Assembly (NCBI GenBank): GCA_038496445.1
Contig: JALMLS010000447.1
Location: 186,001 to 250,000 of the forward strand
DNA length: 64,000 nucleotides
Direction of reading: 5' to 3'
Source of the DNA: Trichosphaerium sp. ATCC 40318
Taxonomy: Eukaryota > Discosea > Flabellinia > Trichosidae
In this document: one piece after another, positions 13,789-25,928 of the stretch
How positions within the stretch are numbered: the first letter of the stretch is position 1
Layout: the number at the start of each line of letters is the position of its first letter
Notes under the pieces: generated by a model
The model's input: the letters and a program-made list of their open reading frames with translations, nothing else
Told to the model about the DNA's origin: nothing
Database searches by the model: none
Translations under genes and position numbers: made by a program

Positions 13789-16017
13789 GATGTAACGCTA
13801 ATTTGAGGAGTCGCAGCGTCTGCCTTTTGGCTATTTCGTTTAACTTAAGTCAATCTCCTTTTTTTTTTTTTTCGTTGTGACAAAAAATGAGCACCTTTCA
13901 CTACATCGATACAACAACCTCAAAGAACAAGTCCCTTTCAGAAATTAAATATTGAGAGTCTCGCGTATTTGTGTAGTTCGTTTAACTTCAATACTGCGCG
14001 CCAAAGTGAGACTCACAATATGAAACCAAACCCAAACAATAATGGTATACATACAACAAACAACGCTTTTTGCGTCCCTATCTTCTAGCCTCAATTGTGC
14101 GTTCACACTCACACTCTCCGTCACAACCACGCTACCCTTTAGTGCATTTCTGTGTTGGCCGTAAAACGTACCTGATCTTTTTGCTTATCACGTGGACTAA
14201 GAAAGGAGAAATTGGGAAATAAAGAGGGTAGAAATTAAGGTACTCCCGGTGCTTTTTTAAGCAAATAGTTTCTTTGCCCTTATTGCGCAATGAAATTGAA
14301 TCACCAATTGTTTAATGACGACATAGCAGAATGTCTGAATGATCTTTTAAGAACGTCACATGACAAACTTCTTAGAGCACGGAGTACCTCCTCACGGAGC
14401 TATTTTTGTTATCTCACAAACAAGCAGCGTGTATCTCACAGAACCAGCGTGTATCTTGTACTTTTTTTAACCCAGTCAAGTTCTTTTGGAGCTTGGAAAC
14501 CGCCTCACAGCCAAGCAATTTTGACTTTTTTCTTTTCTTTCGAAAAAAACATAAAGAAACGGTCAACGCGATTTTGAATCGCCACTGTTGTGTTGACGTG
14601 GTATCAAAAGACAGCAAAACAGCGTTTATAGTGCCTTGACAGGGAAACACATTTTATCGAAGAAGACGAATCTTTTGTGCGTTATTTCTCTACCTGCCGC
14701 GAACGCCATCAAAAGCAGCACCTAGTTACCACTCGAAGTCGCTGTACCAAACTACCGAAGCGAACGCGTTTTTGTTGTAGGCTACAGACACCTCTGGTGT
14801 CCCTCAAGAGATAGGTACACCGTTTGTGTAACTCTACAAAATGCGCCAAAAAGTGGCGTTGTAGCGCTGACACTCACTACGTATCAACCGACGCGTGCAG
14901 GGCTACAATTACGGCTGAGACTACAAGTTATGGCGAATAAGCAAACACTCACGCTTGTTTGTCATGACAGTACAACGGCGACAAATTGCGTGTTAGTACG
15001 AGTAATTTTGAATCTACAAGCGCGGGAGATAAGTTGAGAAAAAAAAACATTGAAATAATTTTTTTTGAAGTCTCATTTTTTTGGCTTCTTGCAGTACTTG
15101 AAAAATAACACCAGGCTCTCTTTTATCTTCAATAATTTTCAGAAAACTACGAAGGTTTCCCTAGTCCACAAAATTGTTTAAAACTACAGCAATCACGTGA
15201 GATCGTGATTGTACAACTTTATGTTATGATTTTTTTTCTTTATTTTTCTAATTATTTTCACACTTCACGTTAGTTTTCAACTACACGGGATATTAATCAC
15301 GTGTACATTTCTTTAATTAATCAGCCTGATTTTTATAAATAGCTATACACAATTTTTAATATAACACGAGAACCTTGAGGGCTACAGGGCTACACTGCGC
15401 ATCGCGAAAACTAATCAAATCTTCAAACGTATTTAACTCCACCATAGACGCTCTTTAGACGAAACCTTTAATCTTATTCGCGTGTTTATATAAACAACAA
15501 ACACCTTAAAACAGTTACGTTATACAATCAATTGATGGGTTGTTTATTTCTGTGATTTAAAAGAAAAATCAACAAACCTATTACTTTTTTTATTATTTTC
15601 GTGAGTTATTAAATCTCTACTTTGGCACTACTGCTCTTCGCTTTAAAACCTCACCAGACCTTTATTTTATATTGTGAGTCCCTCACGTGAGGTGAACGAT
15701 GTGAAACAAAAGCCCTTAAACCTCCTTTTTCATTCTTTCTGTTTTTATGTTTTAGACGCTCATTTGGGTATTTTTATGGCGCGAGCCGTATCTTCTGGCG
15801 TTATACGTTTCTTTATCATAACGAGCACCAAACAATAAATATAACGCTATAAAGCATGTGAGCCTATTCTTACGCTCTGGAATACTTTCCTTTAAGGTGC
15901 TAACGCCGTTAAAATGTACTCACTTAAAAGTGCATCAATGAGATTCATTGTGTTTTTTTTTCTTACATTCGGCTTATACACCACCACAAAAGCACATCAA
16001 GATAATAAAAAGGAATT
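13789..16017. other. Intergenic region between divergent genes; likely bidirectional promoter
   Basis: About 2.2 kb separates the start codons of the giant surface gene (minus) and the Frizzled-like gene (plus). I found no credible exon. It has a less AT-rich patch at 14640-15010 with repeated TGTAG/CTACA words (for example the palindrome TGTAGGCTACA at 14776-14786), CACGTG sites at 14189, 15194, 15298 and 15684, and AT-rich stretches near 15340-15560. I cannot locate either promoter precisely. Confidence 0.5.
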
Positions 16018-19000
16018 ATGAACCATTTGGGTTGGTTCGTAACGCTAGCAGTGTTTGTAGTTGTGTCATGCGCTCAAGAAAATAATACGACATGCCATGC
16101 GTATGTACCAGCGCTTAGAGGAACACCACATCGTTGTGACGAGGTTATAACGAATAACACCCTCGTTCACTATTACGGTACTCTTACAACTCAAGAAGAG
16201 GCACTAAAGTACGTTGGCGCCATGTTTTACAGCTTTATCGCCCGGATAAGTTTGTCCTAATCACGAGATAAAGGGTTGTGGACGGAGAGTTATTTAATGG
16301 CTTGATTGACAACACTGGTAAAGAATGCAGAGCATCCGCAGTGGCCTTTGCTTGTTTGGCCTCTTTTCAGAGTACGTCATCCTAAAATGGTTTGCAGGCA
16401 ATTTCGTTAGTCTCTATTATACCTCTTTCTCCCCAGCCATGCTAATTGTTTAAACTTGGAAAGTAACATTTTTTACCTATTCTTGTCCATAACGTCAACA
16501 TCAATATACCCAAACTATTTTTACGACGTTGGTAATGTACTGCAAGTTTTTAACTATCAATGGCGTTATTTTGACGTATTTGCAACTTTGAGCTTTTTTT
16601 TTGCTCAAAATGGATTTTTTAAAGGTTTATCGGGCTTTGACGCATTTTTTTTGCCTCGATTGTTTGTAATATCAGCTTCTTTTGTGTTTTTGTCGATTTT
16701 TTTTTTTCGTTTTTTTTAACTTCTTTTTACAGTATGTGACAATTCTATACCTCTTGGGTATAGAATACCATGCAAGTCACTATGTGAGAACGTAACTGTA
16801 CACTGTGGGCCTGTCCTTCAAAAAATTGGGTTTTCTCTTGATCTACTTCCAAACTGCAACAATGAGACTATAGCTATTGAGGAATGTAGTGCTACTGAGG
16901 TTAATATTAGTACGTTTTGAGAAAAAGAAAAACCTTTGTTCTTTTTAGGCAGTACGTCTAGTGCGTTGCCTTAAATTGGTAATATTTCGTGTATTCTGGC
17001 GTTTTCAGGCCCTGTTTTAAGTCATACAATAGGTGATGTTGAGTGTAAGGCACCTCTTCTCTTCGATCCGCTGGCGGATTCTTCTAAAGGTATTTATTAG
17101 AGGTACAAAAAAGAAATTAGTTTAACATTCTCTTAGGCGAGCCAGTATGCTGGAAATGCCCTCCGCCAGTCTTTACGCGTGCGTTACAAGCGATTAACAC
17201 TAGTTGTATTGTTTGACAATGATTTTGTAGAGAGAACGCTTGATCTCGCTTGGATTTTTAAAATAGTTGGAGGTGGCCTATCTATGATATTTATGGGTTT
17301 TTCTGTCGTTGTATTCGCCGCAAATCCAAAGTACGGGTTTTTTGTTGACACTTGTTATTAAATGTGTTTCTCAGCACTTATTGTGCGTCTTTAACCTTGC
17401 TGACAACTTTTGATTAGGTATAGACGGTTTCAGACACATTTATTTATTATTATCTCAGCGGACTCTTTCTTGCTTGGTTTGGGTTTATTTATGGTTGGCG
17501 TAGCGCCTTCTAAAATTGTACGTATCGAGAGATGCAGTTGAAGAACTTTAAAAGTAACTCTGAAGGAAGAAATTAACTTTTGTTTTTTCTAGCTGTGTGA
17601 GAGCCCTGCACGAGATGCAAAACCATGGCACGTTCTTTGTACTATACAAGGTACACGCGTATGATATGTGGTTATACTCTTAACGCTTGTTGTAGGTAGT
17701 ATTTTTGTATTCTTTGGCGTACAAATTATTACAGCGTGGCTGATATTGTCGTTAAACTTGGTACGTCTGCAACACCTTCGGGGTTATGTTTTCGTGCATT
17801 TTTGTTGAAAATCGTTGATGTACCTTCCAAGCAATTACTAACATGTCTTTATAGGTTTGGATAACAGTCAGAGGTGTGAGATTTGCTAGAGGAAAGTTTC
17901 CGCTACCATACAGGATTGTGCGCTTTTTTTTTCGAGATTTTTCAAAAAAGTCGTTTAAATACCGCTACATCTTACGCGAAACTATTCGTCTACGCGAAAA
18001 AAATAAGTTTTACACGTTACGCGAGTAGCGGTAGATTTTTTTCTTTGTTTTTCTTTTTTTACATTATCTCTTGACTGGTTAGATGAAACATTTCTAAACC
18101 TTATAAAATAAATCACGTGCTTTTGGGATTGCTACCTTTCTCTTTTCTCGAATATGTCATCTTTTACTCAAAAGTCATTTCTTTTGCTTGATGATTGTTT
18201 CTTTTTTGCTAAAGTAGATTTTAGACAATGTATATTCTGCTATGGGGATTACCTACTCTACAATGGGTAATTGCACTTGCTTTTCAAAGCATAAAACCAT
18301 TCATTGGCTTTACTTCTTGCTTCGGTATGTATTTTGACGTCTTTTTTTACCATGTTGTTTCTGTAGTAATAATTGTTTTTCTACAGTTACAAATGACGAC
18401 AGTTTTCAGTGGGGTGTATTCTTTGGATGGCCACTCATTCCTATTACTATTGTTGGTATTACAAGCTTCTCTTATGTGTTATACCGATTGAGCATGGTAA
18501 GAAGCAAGAAGAGCAACTGCCTCTACTTTTTGTTTTTTTGAGATAATTCTTAACACATTTTAGGGTCCTAAGACTGCAAAGGGCCATAAATCTCACAAGG
18601 ATGAAGCTAGGAAGCTTGTTCTTGGTTTTATGGCTGTATATATAGTTCTTGCTTTGTATATACTTATATGGCGTATCCAACAAGACGTGGTACGTGTTAA
18701 AAAGAAAAGTTCAAAAAAAAAAGAGAATTAGCTAATTTTTTGTAAACAGGCGAATAATAGTGCAAAGAAGAAGGTTGAAAGTATGCTTCAGTGTCTTCTT
18801 CAAGTAGGCGGTGAGAACTGTATAGAAGATATAATTAATGTTCCTGCTTTGATGATACTATACATGTGTGCTATAGGTACCTAATCATGCCGTTGAGTGG
18901 CCGGCTGTCGCTTTTTTTTTTGTTGATATAAACAGCTTGTATGGTTGGCTTAAACTCATTTTTTATTTAAGCGAATGGTATTCCTATTTTCGTTCTTTGG

Positions 19001-19585
19001 GTTTCTTCTAGGTACGTTTCACGTTTTTTTTTTCTCGTGTTGGTTTTACGTGTATTGTGGTGGCAGTGTTGTAACTTTTTAACAATAGAGCGTACAGGAT
19101 TGCTGTCTTGCAGTTGTTTGGTATGAAGGACATGAATCTTACTAAAAGATCGAGTAAAGCGTCTATGAAGAGTGGTAGTATTAATACACTTACTTCTCGG
19201 TCTCGTGTTGGGTAAGTATTTATTTGAAAAAGAGTTTTCTTATTTTTTTCTAATTTGGAACAAAAACAACCTTGATGGTCAGTTTTCGCTCTTTGTTTAA
19301 TTTTATTTTTGTAACAACATTATTTTATATATGCATACATAGTTTTAAAATATATTGAGATGGTGCATAGCTTGTCAAGCATTGTTTGTTTATCAGTTTT
19401 TTTTAATCTTTTTTTTTATTTCTAGACATGACGATGCTCTTTCTATTCGTAGTGGTGAAGCGATATGGACTCCACGTGAGAATGGGTCAGACTCAGATGT
19501 TGTAAACGAAGAAGAAGAAAAAGCTGCAGAAGCTAAGGAGTTGAAAACAGAGCGAGATGTAGAAGAGCAAGCAGAAGAGTCTTAA
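16018..19585 (+). CDS. Frizzled/Smoothened-like seven-transmembrane receptor with N-terminal cysteine-rich domain
   Basis: All exons join in frame. A signal peptide (from 16018, VTLAVFVVVSCA) leads to a Frizzled-type cysteine-rich domain. Exons 1-3 supply the spaced cysteines, including CRASAVAFAC and, from 16734, IPLGYRIPCKSLCENV and HCGPVLQKIGFSLDLLPNC. Seven hydrophobic helices follow: 17250, 17430, 17700-17865, 18230, 18400, 18620 and 18840-19010. The tail carries a basic/serine patch (TKRSSKASMKSGS) and an acidic glutamate-rich end stopping at 19585. Most introns use GTACG donors. After helix 7 the sequence is RAYRIAVLQLFGMK, with no KTxxxW motif, so canonical Dishevelled coupling is not predicted. 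Amoebozoan fsl receptors have this architecture. The ligand is unknown. It appears intact and is divergent to the giant surface gene. Confidence 0.9.
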
Positions 19586-20967
19586 TACCAATTTTTGAAA
19601 GAACTACCAATGTATTTTTAAATTATAAAAAATGTACTTAACAACTCACTTAAAATGTTTTGTACGCAAGATCTTTAAGAGTATTCGGTAGATTGTTAAT
19701 TAACGTATCTTGAAATTGTTACAAAGTTGTCACGTGGCGTGTAGAGTTTGTCTTTGCTTGTGACTAAACGATTTCTAAATTTTTTAAAGTACAAAAGCTA
19801 GTGATAACAAAGCTTGATTGAACCTGGCGGGACACTTCTTAGAATTGCCCGTTGATATCAACTCAACTGGTAACGAATTATTTGTATCTGTAGCATCTTA
19901 GATTTCTTTGTACCTGGGTCTTGTACGTTGTGGAAAACAAGGGTATTTCTCTTCTTGTCGTGTTGGCCAATGAGAAATTGGAACGCACTGGTACAGTTCT
20001 TATTCTCGAGTATCCTTGGCTGGTGCATTCCATTATCAATGAAAAAGCGTTGTGGGCTACAATGAGAGGATGTTTGCTCTGTATATCATTGTGTTTGGTA
20101 ATGATTGATACTGAAAAAGACGTCTGCAAACAGTTGGAGTAGGGTACTGTTCTAAAGGAAGTATAGCTTGTGGCTACGCCGAAAGGCGATCAAATAAGTG
20201 CCACTTACTTCAGTTCACTTAATGCATGCTTGAGTAAGAACTCGTACAGCTCACATTTCTTTGCTATTAATGTCGTTATCAGTCAAATTGATAAGCTTCA
20301 CTGTTGTACTTTGTTCTTTATCAAGTGGTTCAATCAAGCTTTATAATTACATGTACATTGGTAGTCAAGGTGAGAACTTCCATCAATTTATCCACATCGT
20401 TAATATTCCCAGCCTTTTTACCATTTGAGCAATGTTACCAACAATGCCGAGTTACTGTTGCTCTGGCTAGCCCACAATTGACTATATACAATTTTCTATC
20501 CTTTTTATTGGAGCAAGGTAAATTTATTCCTCTCGATGTGGCTACTAGAGTTATTAAGTAACAAGACAAATATTGGCCTTGTGCACCTTTTTATGTCCAC
20601 GTTACACCCTTAGGCATTTTTTGTGTTTCAATCCAATTGTTTATCCAGATAACCTCCGCTGGTTGTTAGCTTAAAATTGTACGTACAGGGTACACTACCA
20701 GCACTGTTAGATAATAAACATCCGGAGTTCAAAAATGAGCTATTTAAAGCTGTGAGTGTATTAATATTGCGTTGAGCGTCCTGTTGTTTGCCACTTAGTA
20801 AAATTATTTTTACGTTTATTAGTTGCTGGTGATATTGACTTTGGTTTTTTTGCTACATGGCTCTTAGAACACTATAGTTCATAGAATGGCCCCTTGCTGC
20901 TTTCCGTTTTGGTCACGGAAGCTTAATTAATTTGACCAACAAGCTCAATATTTGGCTTTCAGCAGAA
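19586..20967. other. Gene-poor interval with unresolved exon-like fragments
   Basis: No gene could be assembled. Short open stretches lie at 19921-20142 and 20304-20561 (plus), and a small segment at 20690-20755 (GTLPALLDNKHPEFKNELF) is flanked by splice-like signals. These may be remnants of a decayed gene. CACGTG occurs at 19731. Confidence 0.3.
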
Positions 20968-22795
20968 ATGGCAAAGCTTAACGTGTTGACACTCTTTTTC
21001 TTTGTTTATATTGGCCAAAGCACGTGTGGTTTGGTTTCAAGGTGTACATGGCAAAATAATACATACGCTCTGTATAATGATCTAGACGCTGACTCTTGCG
21101 AAATGGGTACGGTTTACTGCATTTAATAAAGTGGGCGAGCTCCTTGGCTTTATTGTTTTGTTTGCTTTGTAACACGTTATTATCGCTTTAGGCTACAATC
21201 ACCTCATATTAGACAGTATTATGGAAGCATCTGTAATGACTTTATTTCCCGTACGTTGGATAAACGATACACAATTCTGCCGTTTTCGTTTTTCTTTTTT
21301 TTGCCGTTCAAAATCACGTGCGTTTTCTTTATGTGTTTTCACTTTTTTTATTTTTTAGCCTTTGAGTTTGAATGTTACCTCGATAAACACCACGGCAGAC
21401 GTTATTGATTATTTTTGGTATGATGGCTCTCTTGTAAGTCCTATTGTGAGTAGAACTTTTGCTGGTAATTTGGTTGATGATAACAACTGTCCTTCACTTG
21501 TCGGAGGTGTACGCAACTTTCTCGTAATTAAAACAGTTCGAGTTTTTTCTTACATTCAACAGTTCATTCGGAATAATTGTGAATCAACCAATTTTGTTTG
21601 TGAAGCGCCTTCAGAGGATGTCCAACCAGTATCAACTCCTTGTGTTGAAATAACTCCGAATATATCTTGTGATCATAGAAGCTCTGTTTCATGTGCGGAA
21701 AAATATGAAGAAATGTTTTGTTCCTTTTTTTCTGATTTGTCTTTTCAGTTGCTTGCTATACAACTTTTTTGTCGCGACGTACATGGCCTGAAGCTCAAGG
21801 TAAGTATCAATAGTTTGATAATACATGTAACGTATATAGGCCTTTGTTTACAACAAGGTGGACACCTTGCAACAATAAACAGCGCTGAGGAGTTTGAGTT
21901 TGTTGGCGGTTTGTTACCTCTAGATAACACAAGTACAGGTAACTGTACATGGATAGGATTGACAAGTGGATACAGAAACGATCACTTTGACTTTCAATGG
22001 GTACGACAACTGCTAGCTAGCCATTCTATTTTTAGGATTTATTCGTATTCAAGGCAGTAACAAATGAACCACGTGTTTTTGGTGGTGAGTTTATGAAAAG
22101 CCCTTGGGGTTCTGAGGAGCCACAGAGCGTAGTGATTAGAGAAAATTGTGTATTGATGTGTGGGAATGAGTCTGTTGTTGAATGGGCTGATGTACATTGC
22201 CATCGAAGAGAACTCTTTGTTTGCGAGATTCAGCAACCTGGTATGAGTTAAACTCCTTGAGAGTTTGTTCATTCAACTCAACCTAGACATAACACTTATA
22301 TTTCTACTTAGGAGACTTTATACGAAATGATGTTGTTGTCCTCGTTGATTCAGACCTTTCCATTGATGGTACGAGTTTTGAAGTACCCACCAATACAAAC
22401 ATAGCAGTCTGATAACCTCCTTTAGGTACAGCTCGGTTCAACAACACGACACTTGAGATACGAAAAGTAAATACAATACTTAATGTTACTGGATGTATTG
22501 TGGGTTCATTTAAGCTTAATCTAATGTCAATTGTGGTACACACTCAAATACCTGTTGGTGATTCGAACTAATCACTTTATTGTATTTTTAGGAAAATTCA
22601 GTACTAATATCACAGAGTCAAGTGTGTGTAGAGGTAACGCCATCAGTTATCTTGCGTACAAACCAATGTCAGGAGCAAACAAGGGCATCAACATCATTAA
22701 CAAGAACTCTTGATATTTCGACTTTCAAGTGTGCTAGTAACACTCTCATTGGGTGTATTGTATTAATGCTTGCCATGGTTGTTTTGTTATTGTAG
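20968..22795 (+). CDS. C-type lectin-domain surface protein, paralog A
   Basis: About ten exons join in frame. Exon 1 (20968-21106) encodes a signal peptide and CTWQNNTYALYND. Exon 2 (21192-21250) encodes the family-specific SIMEASVMTLFP. Exon 3 carries DYFWYDGSLV, exon 4 VCEAPSEDVQPVSTPC. The C-type lectin domain follows: TWPEAQ, LCLQQGGHLATINS, WIGLTSGYR, then NEPRVFG, WGSEEPQ, ENC, WADVHC and LFVCE. Two further exons (VVVLVDSDLSIDG and ARFNNTTLEIRK) form a conserved C-terminal module. The last exon ends in a hydrophobic stretch reaching the stop, typical of a GPI-anchor signal. It is therefore predicted to be a GPI-anchored extracellular lectin. The exon 4 donor is GTGCGG where paralogs mostly have GTATG. 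The EPN position reads EPQ, so sugar binding is uncertain. Confidence 0.87.
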
Positions 22796-24075
22796 AAGCA
22801 ATAAAACTTGTACAAAGTAAACCCATTTCTACGAATATCACGTGGGAAATAAAAAGGAATAAAAATCCACATACAACTTTGTTGGACTTCGATGGTAAAA
22901 GCAAGAGGCTTTATATAACTCTTAAGCGTTCTTTGTGACTACCTTACCTTTAAAGCATTTAATTATGTAACACCACAAGAGTGAGAGAAACTAAAGCAAA
23001 AGAAGAACATATTCATCTCTGTTAAAAACGAGGAAATAGTTGTTTTCTTTTCTTTAGTTCGCAACAAAAGCGGACATCAAGGGTATCGAAGCTTAGACGT
23101 ATAATCTATGAACTCCTGAGAGGGCTTTAAACTTCTTTTGTAATACCATTACAGCCATTTTATGGCAGTACCTATTGACACTGTACTGGTATGTGATACA
23201 TTGCGTTTAAATGTATTGTACGCCCATTTAACTCAGGCTCAGCAAGCATCTGTTAAGGGCTGACCTGACCAGTTAACCTAAAGTTGTTTATAGATCAAAC
23301 ATTCTCACATACCAACACAGCGCGCACTCACTGCATTGTTAGGTCCAGCATTTTGTTTTTTTCAAAACCACAACTAGCAATTTAATACCTTCATCTGTAG
23401 CATGATTACAGCCAATAAGGCCAATAGTATGAACTCCAGCAAATCTTGATAAAATACTATCAGTTACAGTACGAATCAGTGAGATTCTTGTATTCCATAG
23501 AATGCCACTGTCTGCTACCTTGTGATAATCAGACCTCAACTTTTTTTTGCAAACAATAAGCAACGTTGACTGTCAGTACTTTTTCTCATTACTACAAGAA
23601 CGAATCACAAAATGTTTTTTATATCAACAAGTATAGCATCTTGGTGCATGTTGAAAGACGCGATAGAGGTGAAAAATACTTCAGTGGTGAGTAAAAACGC
23701 CTTAAAGATTCACTGAATTTCACTAAACATTTCTGTGCCCGTCTCAACTATAAACGCCGCTGCCGTAGCGGTGTTATTTATACGTGTATAAATAGGAAAA
23801 ATAATTTTGTCGGAATATAAAAAAACCCCCTCAAGACAAACCATGTACTCTACAAACCAATAAACAAAAACCTTATCTGAAAAAAGAAAGGTTCTATTTT
23901 TTGCACGTGTCGTAGATAACAAAATCCTAATTTGTTGCTCCTATTATTATAGAAAAACATCATTCTTACTTGTATCACTATTTTGGAGTAATGAAGTGGT
24001 TGGTAGCACCAAAACAATTCGATCTTTAAAATTTTCTACATTGCAATGTCATTTGTGTCACAAATAACAGGTTTA
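22796..24075. other. Interval without intact gene
   Basis: Between lectin A and a small inverted-repeat element. The only recognisable coding trace is an LRR-gene relic on the minus strand at 23340-23560. The rest is AT-rich with no supported gene. Confidence 0.4.
23339..23563 (-). pseudogene. Fragment of an F-box-like/LRR gene related to 42057-43251
   Basis: The minus strand encodes VTDSILSRFAGVHTIGLIGC followed by NHATDEGIKLLVV. This matches the repeat phrase of the intact LRR gene (AGVHTININSC, VTDEGVKALRG). Only about two repeats survive, without start or F-box region, and the ends are unrelated sequence. I read it as a truncated relic of a duplicated copy. Confidence 0.6.
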
Positions 24076-24432
24076 GTTATTGGGCAGCACAGTTTTTGCA
24101 ACAAAGTTTACAATTTGTCAAAATTGTAGAAATTGCAGAAATACATAAAATAGCAATTGCTACTTTTACTGCATTTTATGGAATCTTTACAATACTATTT
24201 CTCATCACTGCAATCATTGTTGTACTATTGATTGTGCCTCATAGTATACAGTATACTATAGAGTACTTTGAAGTAATGAGAAATTATTTCGTTAATGCAC
24301 TGGTGAGAAAAGGTAGTGCCAGTGTTGCCAATGTATTTTTCACCTTGTAATTTTAGGTGTTTTCACAAATTCTCATTTAAGGCAATTCGGCAAATTGTAA
24401 AAATTAAACAAAAACTGTGCTGCCCCACAAAT
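24076..24432. mobile_element. MITE-like element with terminal inverted repeats
   Basis: The left end at about 24079 reads GGGCAGCACAGTTTTTG, and its exact complement is at about 24413-24429. The inverted repeat continues imperfectly for another 20 or so bases (ACAATTTG words on both sides). The interior is about 320 bp and holds only an AT-rich hydrophobic open stretch (24096-24350), which I do not call a gene. No clear target-site duplication is visible, so the superfamily is not assigned. Confidence 0.65.
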
Positions 24433-24715
24433 ACATAGTCTTTTTTGGCGGTCTCTTCCTACGGTTTAGTTACTTTACGCACTAAAGGGGCTTCAGATGG
24501 TCGCGACATTTTTGTATACATTTAAAGTACTCCAATAATCTTCTATAAATACTTGAATCTCTTCTGTCTTTTTACTGTTCACAGCCTTAAGTATTCTAGT
24601 TTGATACGGTTAATTTACGAGATGAAAAAAAAAAAACCTGAAATGAACAAAAGGACTTAAGGCAATACGTCTTAACCAATACCGTGTTTTGTACTGCGTA
24701 TAGCACCTCCTTGAC

Positions 24716-25425
24716 ATGAGCCAAGACAACGTAGCGTTACTGGGTACATCTACAGACCAATGCGCTCTGGATATGCCTGACACTTCCGAAATTGTATCTG
24801 AAAAACACTACAAAGTACGTGAATTGTTTCTAAGCACAAACTACGAAAAGTTGTGGCAATTTGGTCATCACGTGTTCAAATTTTCAGGATTCTCTGAAAT
24901 TACTTTCCTTGTGTGACTGCGATTGACTGTATGCAGTAATGTTGTCCTAAAACATCCTCTATGTCACGACAATAGTTTTTGTTTTGAAACATTCTATCTA
25001 ACTTGTCTGACCAGGCACTAAAAGAAGTTTACCCTGATGCATACATGCATCCAAGACAACTACATGTTTATCAACACAAAAATGTTGGCGATTTCTTCTG
25101 GGATGCACATGTCCCTGTAGACCTTCAAGACCGCGATGATATTGATCCAGCTTATTATTCTGAGTCAATTGAGGACTTGAATAAGAAATCACGAGAAATA
25201 ACATCTTGTTGTGGAAGTAAAATGCTATGGTGTATAGTAATCTTTATATTGTGTATTCTGATGATTCCTGTTTTATTATATGTATTTTGTTGGGTGCCTT
25301 ACATTGAACGAAGACGAGAGAGAATGAAAGAAAAGATAAGAGAGATAAATACACGTTGGAAAAAACAGAGAATATTTTTTGTGCTAGATGACACTCAAGA
25401 GCTGAAGATAATCCATGAGTTTTAG
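24716..25425 (+). CDS. Small single-pass membrane protein of unknown function
   Basis: Two exons join in phase 0. Exon 1 starts at ATG 24716 and ends at EKHYK before a GTACGTG donor (24819). Exon 2 starts after TGACCAG near 25015 with ALKEVYPDAYMHPRQL and stops at 25425. The product is about 170 residues. The first 100 or so residues are hydrophilic and contain HVYQHKNVGDFFWDAHVP, then CC and one hydrophobic segment (MLWCIVIFILCILMIPVLLY). A basic stretch (IERRRERMKEKIREI) and a C-terminal tail follow. By the positive-inside rule the basic tail would be cytosolic. I do not recognise the family. Confidence 0.65.
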
Positions 25426-25639
25426 ATGGTGATTAACACTGTAATTGTAAACAAACCAGGGCAATAATCATTTTATATTTTACATTCTTAGATTCATTTT
25501 GACGATTCAATCACTGCTTAGAAAGAAAATGTAGCTATTTCTAATAAAGCATGTGATACTTATTACTGGCTTACTGACGGCCTATTGGCGTATTATTTAC
25601 GTTACGTTTACTCTCCTTTTCCGCATGTTCTGCATTCTA

Positions 25640-25800
25640 TTCTATTCTATTATCGTGCTCAAGTCCAGGTCTTGTTCAAGGAGCTCCATTCGGAGTCTGG
25701 CTTAAAGCAGGCAACGTGAGTTGCCTCCAGGCCCTTGGGCCTGGCTCCTTGTCTAACCACTTGTCAGTCTGGTATATATACATCCAGCTGACCAGTGTCT
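25640..25800. other. Cluster of short hairpins; possible structured RNA or element remnant
   Basis: Less AT-rich than its surroundings. A TTCTA tandem run (about 25634-25651) is followed by consecutive inverted repeats: CTCC/GGAG at 25683-25695, GGCAAC/GTTGCC at 25710-25725, CCAGGCCC/GGGCCTGG at 25727-25744, and GTCAG..CTGG/CCAG..CTGAC at 25763-25792. It lies just upstream of the SNF2 gene. No tRNA or known snRNA pattern was recognised. Confidence 0.45.
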
Positions 25801-25928
25801 GCATTTTTGGATAAAATTTTGGTAAGGTAAAGAATGACACGTAGGACTTGAAGGCCATTTTATGAATTTCGTTGAATTTTGAAGACAAAAAAAACCGCTA
25901 AAAGCAAAAAGCCTTGTTTCACTTTAAT

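Noticed and set aside
16456-16719. Hydrophobic 87-codon frame in the receptor locus
   Set aside because: Skipping it gives an exact CRD junction in frame, so it is treated as intronic.
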